From NCBI GenBank assembly GCA_913774625.1, contig CAJYHL010000053.1, positions 124,001 to 188,000 of the forward strand: 64,000 nt of DNA. The letters are read 5' to 3'. Shown here one piece after another: positions 47,664 to 56,221 of this stretch. Numbering within the stretch: the first letter of the stretch is position 1; each line of letters begins with the position of its first letter. The position numbers and the translations under genes are program-made. Origin of the DNA: an uncultured Acidovorax sp. GTDB lineage: Bacteria > Pseudomonadota > Gammaproteobacteria > Burkholderiales > Burkholderiaceae_C. The notes below the pieces were generated by a model. It did not search any database. It was given only the letters and a program-made list of their open reading frames with translations, and was not told the DNA's origin.

Positions 47664-48475
47664 CACCCGCCGGCAGCCGTTCCGCGCTCTACAGCGGCCC
47701 GGTCATGCACCAGCGGCTGCAGCCGCGCCGCCACCGGCTGCGCTACCGCGTCTATTCGCTGCTGCTGGACCTGGACGAGCTGGCCGCGCTGGACCGCCGG
47801 CTGCGCTGGCTGTCGGTGGACCGCTTCAACCTCTTCAGCTGGCACGAGCGCGACCATGGCGACGGCACGCCCGGCGGGCTGCGCGCCTACATCGACGCGC
47901 AGCTTCAGGCGGCAGGCTTTCGCGCCGGCGGGAGGGTGGAGCTGCTGACCATGCCGCGCATCCTCGGGTATGCGTTCAATCCCCTCAGCGTCTATTTCTG
48001 CCACGCGCCCGGCGACGGGCCGCTGCAGGCCATCCTCTACGAAGTCAACAACACCTTCGGCGAGCGCCACAGCTACCTGCTGCCCGTGGCGCAGGAGGAG
48101 GACAGCGGCGAAGCCGGACCTGCCGACGGGCGGGTCCGGCAGAGCTGCCGCAAGGACTTCCACGTCTCGCCCTTCCTGGGGCTGGACATGCACTACGACT
48201 TCGAGGTGCTGCCGCCTGCGCAGCACCGGCCCGAGCTGCGCCTGCACATCGACGCGCGCGGCCCCGAGGGCGTCATGCTGACGGCCACCCTGCAGGCCCG
48301 GCGCCGGCCCCTGACCGATGCCGCGCTGCTGCGCGCCTTCGTCTCGCACCCTCTGCTCACCCTGAAGGTCGTAGCCGCCATCCACTGGGAGGCGCTCAAG
48401 CTGTTCGCCAAGGGCATCCGGCTGCACCGCAAGCCACCGCCGCCCGCCCACCCCGTCAGCACCGGTAAGGCGTGA
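47660..48475 (+). CDS. DUF1365-family protein
   Basis: 271 residues. Family hallmarks are the N-terminal SALYSGPVMHQRLQPRRHRL, the central MPRILGYAFNPLSVYFCH, and EVNNTFGERHSYLLPV with RKDFHVSPF. Function unproven, but it is almost always sandwiched between an amine-oxidase-like flavoprotein and a Cfa-like methyltransferase, as here, with 4-bp overlaps on both sides. It probably acts on the same lipid substrate. Confidence 0.88.
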   Translation: MTPAGSRSALYSGPVMHQRLQPRRHRLRYRVYSLLLDLDELAALDRRLRWLSVDRFNLFSWHERDHGDGTPGGLRAYIDAQLQAAGFRAGGRVELLTMPRILGYAFNPLSVYFCHAPGDGPLQAILYEVNNTFGERHSYLLPVAQEEDSGEAGPADGRVRQSCRKDFHVSPFLGLDMHYDFEVLPPAQHRPELRLHIDARGPEGVMLTATLQARRRPLTDAALLRAFVSHPLLTLKVVAAIHWEALKLFAKGIRLHRKPPPPAHPVSTGKA

Positions 48476-49773
48476 ACGACCGCCCGCGCACCGAAGCCCC
48501 CCATCTTCCGCAGACCGCCATGCACATTCCATCGCCCCCTCCCTCCGAGCTCAACACCCCCCGTTCGCCCGGGCGCAGGCCGGGCGGCCGGCTGGCCCAT
48601 CCGCTGCGCGGCCTGCTCGACAAGCTGCTGAGCCACCTGCAGGTCGGCAGCCTGGCCATCACCCTGCCCAATGGCGACACGCTGGAATCGCACGGTGCCA
48701 CGCCCGGCCCGCGCGGCCTGATGACGCTGCACCGCTGGCGGCCGATATGGCGCATGCTGACCAGCGGCGATATCGGCCTGGCGCGCGCCTACCGCGACGG
48801 CGACTGGTCCACGCCCGACCTCACGGCCCTGCTGGAAGTGGGCATCCGCAACGAAGCCGCCTGGGGCCCGGCCCTGCACGCCAGCGCCCCCGCCCGCCTG
48901 CTGCACCGCATGGCGCATGCGCTGCGCCGCAACACCCGCCGGGGCAGCCGGGACAACATCGCGTTCCACTACGACCTGGGCAACGATTTCTACGCCGAAT
49001 GGCTGGATGCCAGCATGCTCTATTCCAGCGGCATCCACGCGGGCGGCGGCGAATCGCTGGAAGCCGCGCAGGCCGCCAAGCTGCGCCGCATCGTCGAGCT
49101 GCTGGCGCTGCGGGACGACTCCCAGGTGCTGGAAATCGGCTGCGGCTGGGGCGCCCTGGCCGAGCGCATCGCCCAGGAAGCGCCGCGCGGCCATGTCACC
49201 GGCCTGACCCTGTCCACCGAACAGCTGCGCCATGCCGAGCAGCGCGTGCGCGCCGCGGGCGTGGGCCGGCGAGTGGACCTGCGCCTGCAGGACTACCGCG
49301 ACGAGCAGGGCCAGTACGACCGCATCGTCTCCATCGAGATGATCGAGGCCGTCGGCGAGGCCTACTGGCCCACCTACTTCGACACGCTCAAGCACCGCCT
49401 GCGCGCGGGCGGCGTGGCCGTGGTGCAGGCCATCACCATCGCCCAGGAGCAGTTCGCCCGCTACCGGGCCGAGCCCGACTTCATCCAGCGCTTCATCTTC
49501 CCGGGCGGCATGCTACTGACCCACGACATCATCCGCAGCCAGGCCGAACGCGCCGGGCTGAAGCTGGTGCAGAGCGAGACCTTCGGCGCCAGCTATGCGC
49601 TGACCCTGGCGGAATGGCGCCACCGCTTCCTGCGCGCCTGGCAGCGCATCGAGGCCCTGGGCTTCGACGAGCGCTTCCGGCGCCTCTGGGTGTATTACCT
49701 CTGCTACTGCGAGGCGGGATTCCGCACCGGACGGGTGGACGTGGGCCTCTACACCCTGGCCCACGCCGACTGA
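48472..49773 (+). CDS. Cyclopropane-fatty-acyl-phospholipid synthase family methyltransferase
   Basis: 433 residues from a GTG that overlaps the preceding stop (GTGA); an ATG at 48520 gives 417. Classical Cfa layout: the N-terminal lipid-associated domain is followed by NIAFHYDLGNDFYAEWLDAS, the SAM site VLEIGCGWGALAERIA, and the catalytic-region IEMIEAVGEAYWPTYF and RFIFPGGMLLTHD. It transfers a methylene or methyl group to unsaturated acyl chains of membrane phospholipid. It ends the ECF/ChrR-type operon of FAD oxidoreductase and DUF1365. It is the second Cfa-like enzyme in the window. Confidence 0.9.
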   Translation: MNDRPRTEAPHLPQTAMHIPSPPPSELNTPRSPGRRPGGRLAHPLRGLLDKLLSHLQVGSLAITLPNGDTLESHGATPGPRGLMTLHRWRPIWRMLTSGDIGLARAYRDGDWSTPDLTALLEVGIRNEAAWGPALHASAPARLLHRMAHALRRNTRRGSRDNIAFHYDLGNDFYAEWLDASMLYSSGIHAGGGESLEAAQAAKLRRIVELLALRDDSQVLEIGCGWGALAERIAQEAPRGHVTGLTLSTEQLRHAEQRVRAAGVGRRVDLRLQDYRDEQGQYDRIVSIEMIEAVGEAYWPTYFDTLKHRLRAGGVAVVQAITIAQEQFARYRAEPDFIQRFIFPGGMLLTHDIIRSQAERAGLKLVQSETFGASYALTLAEWRHRFLRAWQRIEALGFDERFRRLWVYYLCYCEAGFRTGRVDVGLYTLAHAD

Positions 49774-49852
49774 TCCGGCCGCCCTGCGCGGCCCTGGCCC
49801 GCCCGAGCCGCTATAACTGGCGTCCCGAGCAGCCCAGGAATCCCTTCACCGC

Positions 49853-50275
49853 ATGAGCGCCCCGTACGACGAAGCCGGCCATCTGATCCGCCGCGCCCAC
49901 CAGCTGGCCGTGGCCACCTTCCACGACACCCACGGCCGCGAGGTCACGCCCGTGCAGTACGCGCTGCTGCGCGCGCTGGAGGACGCGCCGGGCATCGACC
50001 AGGTGACCCTGGCCGAGAAGGTGGCGCTGGACACCTCCACCACCGCCGACATCGCCACCCGCCTCGAAGCCAAGGGCTGGATCGTGCGCGAGCTGCTGGC
50101 GCGGCGGCAGCGCGCGCTGCGCCTCACGCCCGCAGGCGAGGCCGTGCTGGCGCGGATGCAGCCCCACGTCCAGCCCATGCAGCATGCCCTGCTGGCACCG
50201 CTCACGCAGCAAGAGCGCGCCGATCTGCTGCGGCTGCTCGGCAAGCTCGTGGGCCTGGAACGCAACGGCTCCTGA
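49853..50275 (+). CDS. MarR-family regulator
   Basis: 140 residues. Winged HTH in the middle (VTPVQYALLRALEDAPGIDQ, VTLAEKVALDTSTTADIATR, wing LARRQRALRLTPAGEAVL). It is read in the same direction as vanAB, 123 bp upstream, with a perfect palindrome in that gap. Control of vanAB by vanillate or a related phenolic acid is the simplest reading, although VanR in other species is often GntR-type. Confidence 0.87.
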   Translation: MSAPYDEAGHLIRRAHQLAVATFHDTHGREVTPVQYALLRALEDAPGIDQVTLAEKVALDTSTTADIATRLEAKGWIVRELLARRQRALRLTPAGEAVLARMQPHVQPMQHALLAPLTQQERADLLRLLGKLVGLERNGS

Positions 50276-50350
50276 ACACGGCGCCGACCTCGGGTAACCC
50301 CGCATTCCGCCCCCCTTCCCTTGATCGATAGCCAGGTTCACAATCCGCAT

Positions 50351-50368
50351 CATTCAGCATACTGAATG
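50351..50368. promoter_or_regulatory. MarR-type operator before vanA
   Basis: CATTCAG-CATA-CTGAATG is a perfect 7-bp inverted repeat with a 4-bp centre, 31 bp before the vanA start. It lies in a visibly AT-richer promoter segment. Size and symmetry suit a MarR dimer. Confidence 0.6.
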
Positions 50369-50398
50369 ACATAGATCAAACCCCACAGGAGCCGCCCC

Positions 50399-51481
50399 AT
50401 GTTCCCGATCAACACCTGGTACGTCGCTGCGCGCAGCGAGGAGATTCCCGAAGGCCGTCCGCTGGGCCGCCGCATCTGCAACCTGCCGATGGCGTTCTTC
50501 CGCACCAGCCAGGGCACGGTCGCGGCCGTGGAGGATTTCTGCCCCCATCGGGGGGCGCCGCTGTCGCTGGGCAAGGTCGAGGGCGACACCCTGGTCTGCG
50601 GCTACCACGGCCTGGCCATGGGCTGCGACGGCAAGCCGGTCTCCATGCCCTGCCAGCGCGTGCGCGGCTTCCCGTCGGTGCGCAGCTTCGCGGTGCACGA
50701 GGCGCACGGCTTCGTCTGGGTCTGGCCGGGCGACCAGGCACAGGCCGACCTGGGCAAGCTGCCCCACTTCGAATGGATGGGCAACCCGGCCTTCGGCTAC
50801 GGCGGCGGGCTCTACCACATCGCCTGCGACTACCGCCTCATGATCGACAACCTGATGGACCTGACGCACGAAACCTACGTGCATTCCACCAGCATCGGCC
50901 AGAAGGAGATCGACGAAGTGCCCTGCCAGACCAAGGTCGAGGGCGACCACGTCGTCACCCAGCGGCACATGGAAGGCATCGAGGCGCCGCCCTTCTGGAA
51001 GATGGCGCTGCGCATGAACGGCCTGCCCGACGACCAGCCGGTGGACCGCTGGCAGATCTGCCACTTCACGCCGCCCAGCCACGTCATGATCGAAGTGGGC
51101 GTGGCGCTGCAGGGCCAGGGCGGCCACGGCGCGCCCGACGAGAGCAAGGCCGCCAGCTGGGTGGTGGACTTCATCACGCCCGAGACGGACACCTCGATCC
51201 ACTACTTCTGGGGCATGGCGCGGCGCTTCAAGCCGCAGGACGAGAGCCTGACGGCGCAGATCCGCGAAGGCCAGGGCCGCATCTTCGCGGAAGACCAGGA
51301 AATGCTGGAACGCCAGCAGGCCAACCTGCTGGCCTACCCCGAGCGCAAGCTGCTGATGCTCAACATCGACGGCGGCGGCGTGCAGTCGCGCAAGATCATC
51401 GACCGCTTGCTGGCGGCCGAGGCGGCAGCGGGCGCTGCCGCGGGTGCCGGCACGCCCGCCCCCGCAGGAGCCGCCGCATGA
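50399..51481 (+). CDS. vanA: Vanillate O-demethylase oxygenase subunit
   Basis: 360 residues. The Rieske [2Fe-2S] centre has ligands Cys48/His50 (CPHRGAP) and Cys67/His70 (CGYHGL). The mononuclear iron site is in NLMDLTHETYVHSTSIGQKE. The overall sequence follows VanA of pseudomonads closely, for example GGLYHIACDYRLMIDN and GGGVQSRKIIDR. With VanB it demethylates vanillate to protocatechuate and formaldehyde. ACAGGAG precedes the ATG, and it overlaps vanB by 4 bp. Confidence 0.94.
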   Translation: MFPINTWYVAARSEEIPEGRPLGRRICNLPMAFFRTSQGTVAAVEDFCPHRGAPLSLGKVEGDTLVCGYHGLAMGCDGKPVSMPCQRVRGFPSVRSFAVHEAHGFVWVWPGDQAQADLGKLPHFEWMGNPAFGYGGGLYHIACDYRLMIDNLMDLTHETYVHSTSIGQKEIDEVPCQTKVEGDHVVTQRHMEGIEAPPFWKMALRMNGLPDDQPVDRWQICHFTPPSHVMIEVGVALQGQGGHGAPDESKAASWVVDFITPETDTSIHYFWGMARRFKPQDESLTAQIREGQGRIFAEDQEMLERQQANLLAYPERKLLMLNIDGGGVQSRKIIDRLLAAEAAAGAAAGAGTPAPAGAAA

Positions 51482-52449
51482 GCGCCCCCGCGCTGCTGCA
51501 GCTGCGCGTGGCGGCCAAGCGGCCCGCGGCGCAGGGCATCGTGGAGCTGACGCTGGAGCCCCTGCCCGGCCAGAGCCTGCCGGCCTTCACCGCCGGATCG
51601 CATCTGGACCTGCACCTGCCCGGCGGCCTGGTGCGGCCCTATTCGCTGAGCAACGACCCGGCCGAAACGCACCGCTACGTGCTGGGCGTGCTGCGCGAGG
51701 AGGCCTCGCGCGGCGGCTCCGTCGCCGTTCACGAAGCGCTGCAGGTGGGGCAGATGCTGGCCGCCAGCGCGCCGCGCAACCACTTCGCGCTGCAGCCCAC
51801 GCCCGCGCCCAAGCTGCTGCTGGCCGGCGGCATCGGCATCACGCCGGTGCTGAGCATGGCGCGCCAGCTGGCACGCGAAGGCCGGCCGTTCCAGCTGGTC
51901 TATGCCGGCCGCACCCGCGACCGCATGGCCTTCATCGACGAACTGAGCGCCGGAGCGCTGGCCGCGCACACCCGCATGCATGCGGCGGACGCGGACGGCG
52001 TGCTGGACCTGGGCGCCGTGCTGGACGCGCAGCCCGAAGGCGCCGAGCTCTACGTTTGCGGGCCCCTGGGCTTCATGGACGCGGTGTTCGAGGCCGCCGC
52101 CGCACGGCAGTGGGATGCGTCCCGGCTGCACCGCGAGCTGTTCGCCGCAGCCCCCGTGGCCGCGGCGGAGGGCGGGGAAGACAGCGCCTTCGAGATCGAG
52201 ATCGCCGGCACCGGCCAGATCGTGCCGGTGCCCGTGGGCTGCACCGCCGCCAAGGCGCTGCAGGACGCCGGCCTGCCGCTCTACACCTCCTGCGAGCAGG
52301 GCGTGTGCGGCACCTGCCTCACGCGCGTGGTCAGCGGCACGCCCGACCACCGCGACCAGTACCTCACCCCCGAGGAGCAGGCCGCCAACGACCAGTTCCT
52401 GCCCTGCTGCTCACGCGCGCGCTGCGCACGCCTGGTGGTGGAGCTGTAG
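51478..52449 (+). CDS. vanB: Vanillate O-demethylase reductase subunit
   Basis: 323 residues. A flavin-binding ferredoxin-reductase domain (RPYSLSNDPAETHRYVLGV) and NAD-binding domain (LLAGGIGITPVLSMARQL, ELYVCGPLGFMDAVFE) are followed by a C-terminal plant-type [2Fe-2S] ferredoxin domain with CEQGVCGTCLTR. It passes electrons from NAD(P)H to VanA. Start overlaps the vanA stop (ATGA). Confidence 0.94.
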   Translation: MSAPALLQLRVAAKRPAAQGIVELTLEPLPGQSLPAFTAGSHLDLHLPGGLVRPYSLSNDPAETHRYVLGVLREEASRGGSVAVHEALQVGQMLAASAPRNHFALQPTPAPKLLLAGGIGITPVLSMARQLAREGRPFQLVYAGRTRDRMAFIDELSAGALAAHTRMHAADADGVLDLGAVLDAQPEGAELYVCGPLGFMDAVFEAAAARQWDASRLHRELFAAAPVAAAEGGEDSAFEIEIAGTGQIVPVPVGCTAAKALQDAGLPLYTSCEQGVCGTCLTRVVSGTPDHRDQYLTPEEQAANDQFLPCCSRARCARLVVEL

Positions 52450-52513
52450 GCCCCAGGGACGCCCCCGGTAACGCAGGGCCGGCGCGGCCCCGCGATGCAA
52501 GCCACGCACGGAA

Positions 52514-52551
52514 GAGGTATATTTTGGAATCAGGTGATTCCTTAATACCTC
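52514..52551. promoter_or_regulatory. Palindromic operator before the TetR gene
   Basis: GGAATCA-GG-TGATTCC (52526-52541) is a perfect dyad. It is flanked by GAGGTAT (52514-52520) and its inverse ATACCTC (52545-52551). It lies immediately upstream of the TetR-family gene, as expected for autoregulation. Confidence 0.58.
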
Positions 52552-52555
52552 TGCC

Positions 52556-53176
52556 ATGCCCTCATCCGCCGTCCCTTCGCCACGTCCGCGCAACCGGGGC
52601 CGGCCGCGCGAGTTCGACACCGACGAGGCGCTCGACCAGGCCGTGCGCGTCTTCAGCGAGCGCGGCTACGCAGGCACCTCCATCTCCGACCTGACCCAGG
52701 CCACCCGGCTGGCCCAGGGCAGCCTCTACAAGGCCTTCAAGGACAAGCGCACGCTGTTCCTCGCCGCCTTCGACCACTACCGCGCCCGGCGCATGGCGAA
52801 GCTGCAGCGCTCCATCGATGCCTGCGGCACCGGCCGGGAGCGGCTGCGCGCCATGCTGGCCTTCTACGCCGACGCCTCCCAGGGCACGATGGGCCGCACG
52901 GGCTGCCTGGTCGTGGGCAGCGCCGTGGAGCTGTCCCTCTTCGACAAGCCTGCGGCGCAGCACGTCGCCGCGGCCGTGGCCCGCAACGAAGCCCTGCTGG
53001 CCGAACTGATCCGCCAGGGCGAAGCCGACGGCTCCATCGCACCGCAGGCCGATGCCGGAACCGCCGCCCGCATGCTGCTCTGCCTGACTCTGGGCATGCG
53101 CGTGGTCGGCAAGACCGGCCGCACCCGCGCCCAGATGCTGGCCGTGGCCGATGCCGCGCTCAAGGTCCTGGACTGA
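52556..53176 (+). CDS. TetR-family regulator
   Basis: 206 residues. N-terminal HTH with GRPREFDTDEALDQAVRVFS and ISDLTQATRLAQGSLYKAFK. The ligand-binding half carries CLVVGSAVELS. It is 52 bp before an MFS transporter gene in the same direction, so it probably represses itself and that transporter. The inducer is unknown. Confidence 0.88.
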   Translation: MPSSAVPSPRPRNRGRPREFDTDEALDQAVRVFSERGYAGTSISDLTQATRLAQGSLYKAFKDKRTLFLAAFDHYRARRMAKLQRSIDACGTGRERLRAMLAFYADASQGTMGRTGCLVVGSAVELSLFDKPAAQHVAAAVARNEALLAELIRQGEADGSIAPQADAGTAARMLLCLTLGMRVVGKTGRTRAQMLAVADAALKVLD

Positions 53177-53228
53177 TTTTTTCTTCGCCCATTTGGGAAA
53201 CATTCTCTTCCTTTTTCCGGAGTCTTCC

Positions 53229-54449
53229 ATGAACCCGCCCACCCCCTCCTCGCCCCAGGCCGCCCCCGCCTGGCTCCTGCTGCTGCTGGCCGCCTCCTGC
53301 GGCCTCGTCGCAGCCAATCTCTACTACGCCCAGCCGCTGGCCGGGCCGATCAGTGCCTCGCTGGGCATGTCGTCCGCGGCGGCCGGCCTGATCGTCACGC
53401 TGACCCAGATCGGCTACGGCCTCGGCCTGCTCTTCATCGTGCCGCTGGGCGACCTGATCGAGAACCGCCGCCTCACGCTCACGCTGCTGGCCCTCGTCAC
53501 CCTGTCGCTGCTGGCCGCCGGCCTCTCCACCCACCCACTGCCGTTCCTGCTGTCGGCCCTGGGCATCGGCATCGGAGCGGTCGCCGTGCAGGTGCTGGTG
53601 CCCTACGCCGCGCACCTGGCGCCGGAGGCGGTGCGCGGCCGCGTAGTGGGCAATGTGATGAGCGGGCTGATGCTGGGCATCATGCTGGCGCGCCCGGTCT
53701 CCAGCCTGATGGCCCAGCTGGCGTCCTGGCATACGGTCTTCTTCGTTTCCGCTGCGGCCATGGTCGTGCTGGCCGCCGTGCTGGGCTGGAAGATGCCCCC
53801 GCGCGAGCCCACGGGGCGGCTGCGCTACGGCGCGCTGATGGCTTCCATGGGGCAGTTGGTGCGCGGCACGCCCGTGTTGCGCCGCCGCGCGCTCTACCAG
53901 GCCGCCCTGTTCGGCGCGTTCAGCGTGTTCTGGACCACCACGCCCCTGCTGCTGGCCGGGCCGGCCTTCGGCCTGTCGCAGGGCGGCATCGCCCTCTTCG
54001 CCCTCGCGGGCGTGGCCGGGGCCGTCGCAGCCCCGCTGGCCGGACGCTGGGCGGACAGGGGCTGGAGCCACCCCGCAACGGCCCTGTCCATGCTGGCGGT
54101 GGCCGCCGGCTTCCTGGTGACGCATATCGCCGCGCCAGGATCGGCCTGGGCGCTGGGCCTGCTGGTGGCCGGGGCCATCGTGCTCGACTTCGGCGTATCG
54201 GCCAATCTGACCCTGGGCCAGCGCGCGATCTTCGCGCTGAGCGCCGAGTTCCGCTCCCGCCTCAACGGCCTCTACATGACCACCTTCTTCACCGGCGGCG
54301 CGCTGGGGTCGGCGCTGGGCGGCTGGGCCTATGCCCACGGCGGCTGGGCATGGGCCTCCGCCCTGGGCATCGCGCTGCCATCGGCGGCCCTGCTGTACTG
54401 GATGACGGAAAGCCGGCCCGCCCTCGCCCGGACGGCGGCGGGTATTTGA
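53229..54449 (+). CDS. MFS transporter (DHA1-like)
   Basis: 406 residues, 12 membrane helices. NLYYAQPLAGPISASLGM in helix 1-loop and FIVPLGDLIENRRL as the loop 2-3 motif place it among DHA1-like efflux permeases. TCCGGAG precedes the ATG. It is paired with the TetR regulator upstream. The substrate is not deducible. Confidence 0.87.
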   Translation: MNPPTPSSPQAAPAWLLLLLAASCGLVAANLYYAQPLAGPISASLGMSSAAAGLIVTLTQIGYGLGLLFIVPLGDLIENRRLTLTLLALVTLSLLAAGLSTHPLPFLLSALGIGIGAVAVQVLVPYAAHLAPEAVRGRVVGNVMSGLMLGIMLARPVSSLMAQLASWHTVFFVSAAAMVVLAAVLGWKMPPREPTGRLRYGALMASMGQLVRGTPVLRRRALYQAALFGAFSVFWTTTPLLLAGPAFGLSQGGIALFALAGVAGAVAAPLAGRWADRGWSHPATALSMLAVAAGFLVTHIAAPGSAWALGLLVAGAIVLDFGVSANLTLGQRAIFALSAEFRSRLNGLYMTTFFTGGALGSALGGWAYAHGGWAWASALGIALPSAALLYWMTESRPALARTAAGI

Positions 54450-54633
54450 GTCGCCGCGCGAATATGCAGATTCATTTTGAAACGATTACTACCTCCCATG
54501 CCCACGCCTTGCCCATCCCGCGCCCGAGAAAATAGGCCGGCATCATTTCGCAGCGACGAATGCCTGCCTTGCAGAAAATGGAATGGCGAAATAAGAATGG
54601 GTACCAATATGATTCACTCCGGGTCGCCTTCAA

Positions 54634-55239
54634 TCAAGCACGACCCAAAATGAATGGCACTCCATTGCAAATGTGATCCACGCAGCTTGCGGGATCCATC
54701 CGGTCGGCCCGCAAATGCACCTCGGGAGTCAATGGGGGTTCATACGGACTGTCTATGCCGGTGAATTGAGGCAGTTCACCACGCCGCGCCTTGGCATAAA
54801 GGCCTTTGCCGTCCCGCTGCTCGCACACCGCCAACGGGGTATCGACGAACACCTCGATGAAGTCGCCCGGCCTGAAGAGATCGCGCGCTGCAGCGCGGTC
54901 CTGCCGGAAGGGCGAAATCAGGCTGACCACCACGATCAGGCCGGCATCGACCATCAGCCGGGCGACCTCCGCCACGCGGCGGATGTTCTCGGCGCGGTCG
55001 GCGGCGCCGAACCCCAGGCCCCGGCTCAGGCCATGGCGGACGTTGTCGCCATCCAGCACATAGGTATGCCTGCCCGCCGCATAAAGGCGCTGCTCCAGCA
55101 GGTCGGCCAGGGTGGATTTACCGGCACCCGACAAGCCGGTCAGCCAAATGCAGCAGGCCTGCTGCCCTTTCAGGCCCGCGCGCTCCGCCTGGCCTATTCG
55201 GACCGCCTGCCAACGAATATCGGCCGAGGTATTCACCAT
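54634..55239 (-). CDS. cysC: Adenylylsulfate (APS) kinase
   Basis: 201 residues. Walker A GLSGAGKST, APS-binding DGDNVRHGLSRGLGF, and the lid/substrate region SPFRQDRAAARDLF and GIDSPYEPPLTPE. It phosphorylates APS to PAPS, the sulfuryl donor of sulfotransferases. It stands alone, without cysD/cysN, and is divergent from the kinase/sulfotransferase operon by 79 bp, so local PAPS supply is inferred. AAGGA five bases before the ATG at 55239 decides the start over an ATG 15 bp upstream. Surrounding non-coding DNA (54450-54633) is much less GC-rich than the neighbourhood. Confidence 0.93.
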   Translation of the reverse strand: MVNTSADIRWQAVRIGQAERAGLKGQQACCIWLTGLSGAGKSTLADLLEQRLYAAGRHTYVLDGDNVRHGLSRGLGFGAADRAENIRRVAEVARLMVDAGLIVVVSLISPFRQDRAAARDLFRPGDFIEVFVDTPLAVCEQRDGKGLYAKARRGELPQFTGIDSPYEPPLTPEVHLRADRMDPASCVDHICNGVPFILGRA

Positions 55240-55318
55240 TTTTTCCTTTTCCATTCGATATCGATATTTCTTTCGTGACAAGACCCTAGAATCCGGCGCT
55301 TCCAGTTTATCCCGACCT

Positions 55319-56221
55319 ATGCGCTACACGGCTTATCAACTTGCCATCGAGAGTGATCTGGCCCTGCCGGAATTGCTGCCGGTCCCTGCCGGCCAGCCCG
55401 CAGGCCCGGTCGATGTCCAGATCCGCCTGGCAGATGTCGCTCCGGGCGGCCTCCCCGGCGGCCAGCAGCTCGGCCCGTTCCTCTGGGCCACCCCGGACAG
55501 CCTGTGGCTGGAAGTGCCGCACATCGCGCGCTTCCACGTCCAGGCGGGCCACAGCATCCTGGTGGCACCGGCCCCCGGCGCAGACGAGGACAGCATCCGC
55601 GTCTTCCTGCTGGGCTCGGCCCTGGGGGCGCTGCTGTTCCAGCGCGGGCAGCTGGTGCTGCACGGCAACGCCATCCGCATCGGCGATCAGTGCATGGTCT
55701 GCGTGGGGAATTCGGGCGCCGGCAAATCCACGCTGGCGGCAGGTTTCATGCAGCGGGGCTACTCGGTGCTGGCCGACGACGTGGTGCCGGTGGACCGGCA
55801 GGGCCGTGCCGTGCCCGGTTTTCCGCGCATCAAGCTGTGGCAGGACACGGCGGACCAGCTGCAGATCGACACCGGTGGGCTGCGCCGCATCCGCCCCCAC
55901 CTGGAGAAATTCAATCTGCCGCTGGGCCCGCGGTTCACCGACCAGGCCCTGCCCATCCGCTGGGTCTATCTGCTGGACAGCGACCATGTCGAGCAGGTCG
56001 AGTTCGCACCCATCAAGGGCATGGAGCGTTTCATGCCGCTGTACGACCACACCTACCGGGTGCGTTTTCTGCAAGGCATGGCGCTCAAAGGCGAGCACCT
56101 GCAGCTCTGCGGCCAACTGGCCGGCCAGATCCGCCTGGCCCAAGTCACCCGCCCCACGGCCGGTTTCGAACTCGATCCGCTGATCGACCGCTTGCTGGCC
56201 GACATGGAGGCCCATCCTTGA
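55319..56221 (+). CDS. HprK-like kinase of the lasso-peptide cluster
   Basis: 300 residues. A variable N-terminal ~125 residues is followed by an HPr-kinase-like P-loop GNSGAGKST (about residues 130-138) and the acidic LADDVVPVD region. It is unrelated to the N-terminal part of true HprK. Kinases of this kind occur in lasso-peptide clusters, where the characterised paeninodin-type enzyme phosphorylates the C-terminal serine of the precursor; this precursor also ends in serine. It is the first gene of the rightward operon, with a 4-bp overlap to the sulfotransferase gene. Transcription must start within 55240-55318. Confidence 0.83.
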   Translation: MRYTAYQLAIESDLALPELLPVPAGQPAGPVDVQIRLADVAPGGLPGGQQLGPFLWATPDSLWLEVPHIARFHVQAGHSILVAPAPGADEDSIRVFLLGSALGALLFQRGQLVLHGNAIRIGDQCMVCVGNSGAGKSTLAAGFMQRGYSVLADDVVPVDRQGRAVPGFPRIKLWQDTADQLQIDTGGLRRIRPHLEKFNLPLGPRFTDQALPIRWVYLLDSDHVEQVEFAPIKGMERFMPLYDHTYRVRFLQGMALKGEHLQLCGQLAGQIRLAQVTRPTAGFELDPLIDRLLADMEAHP

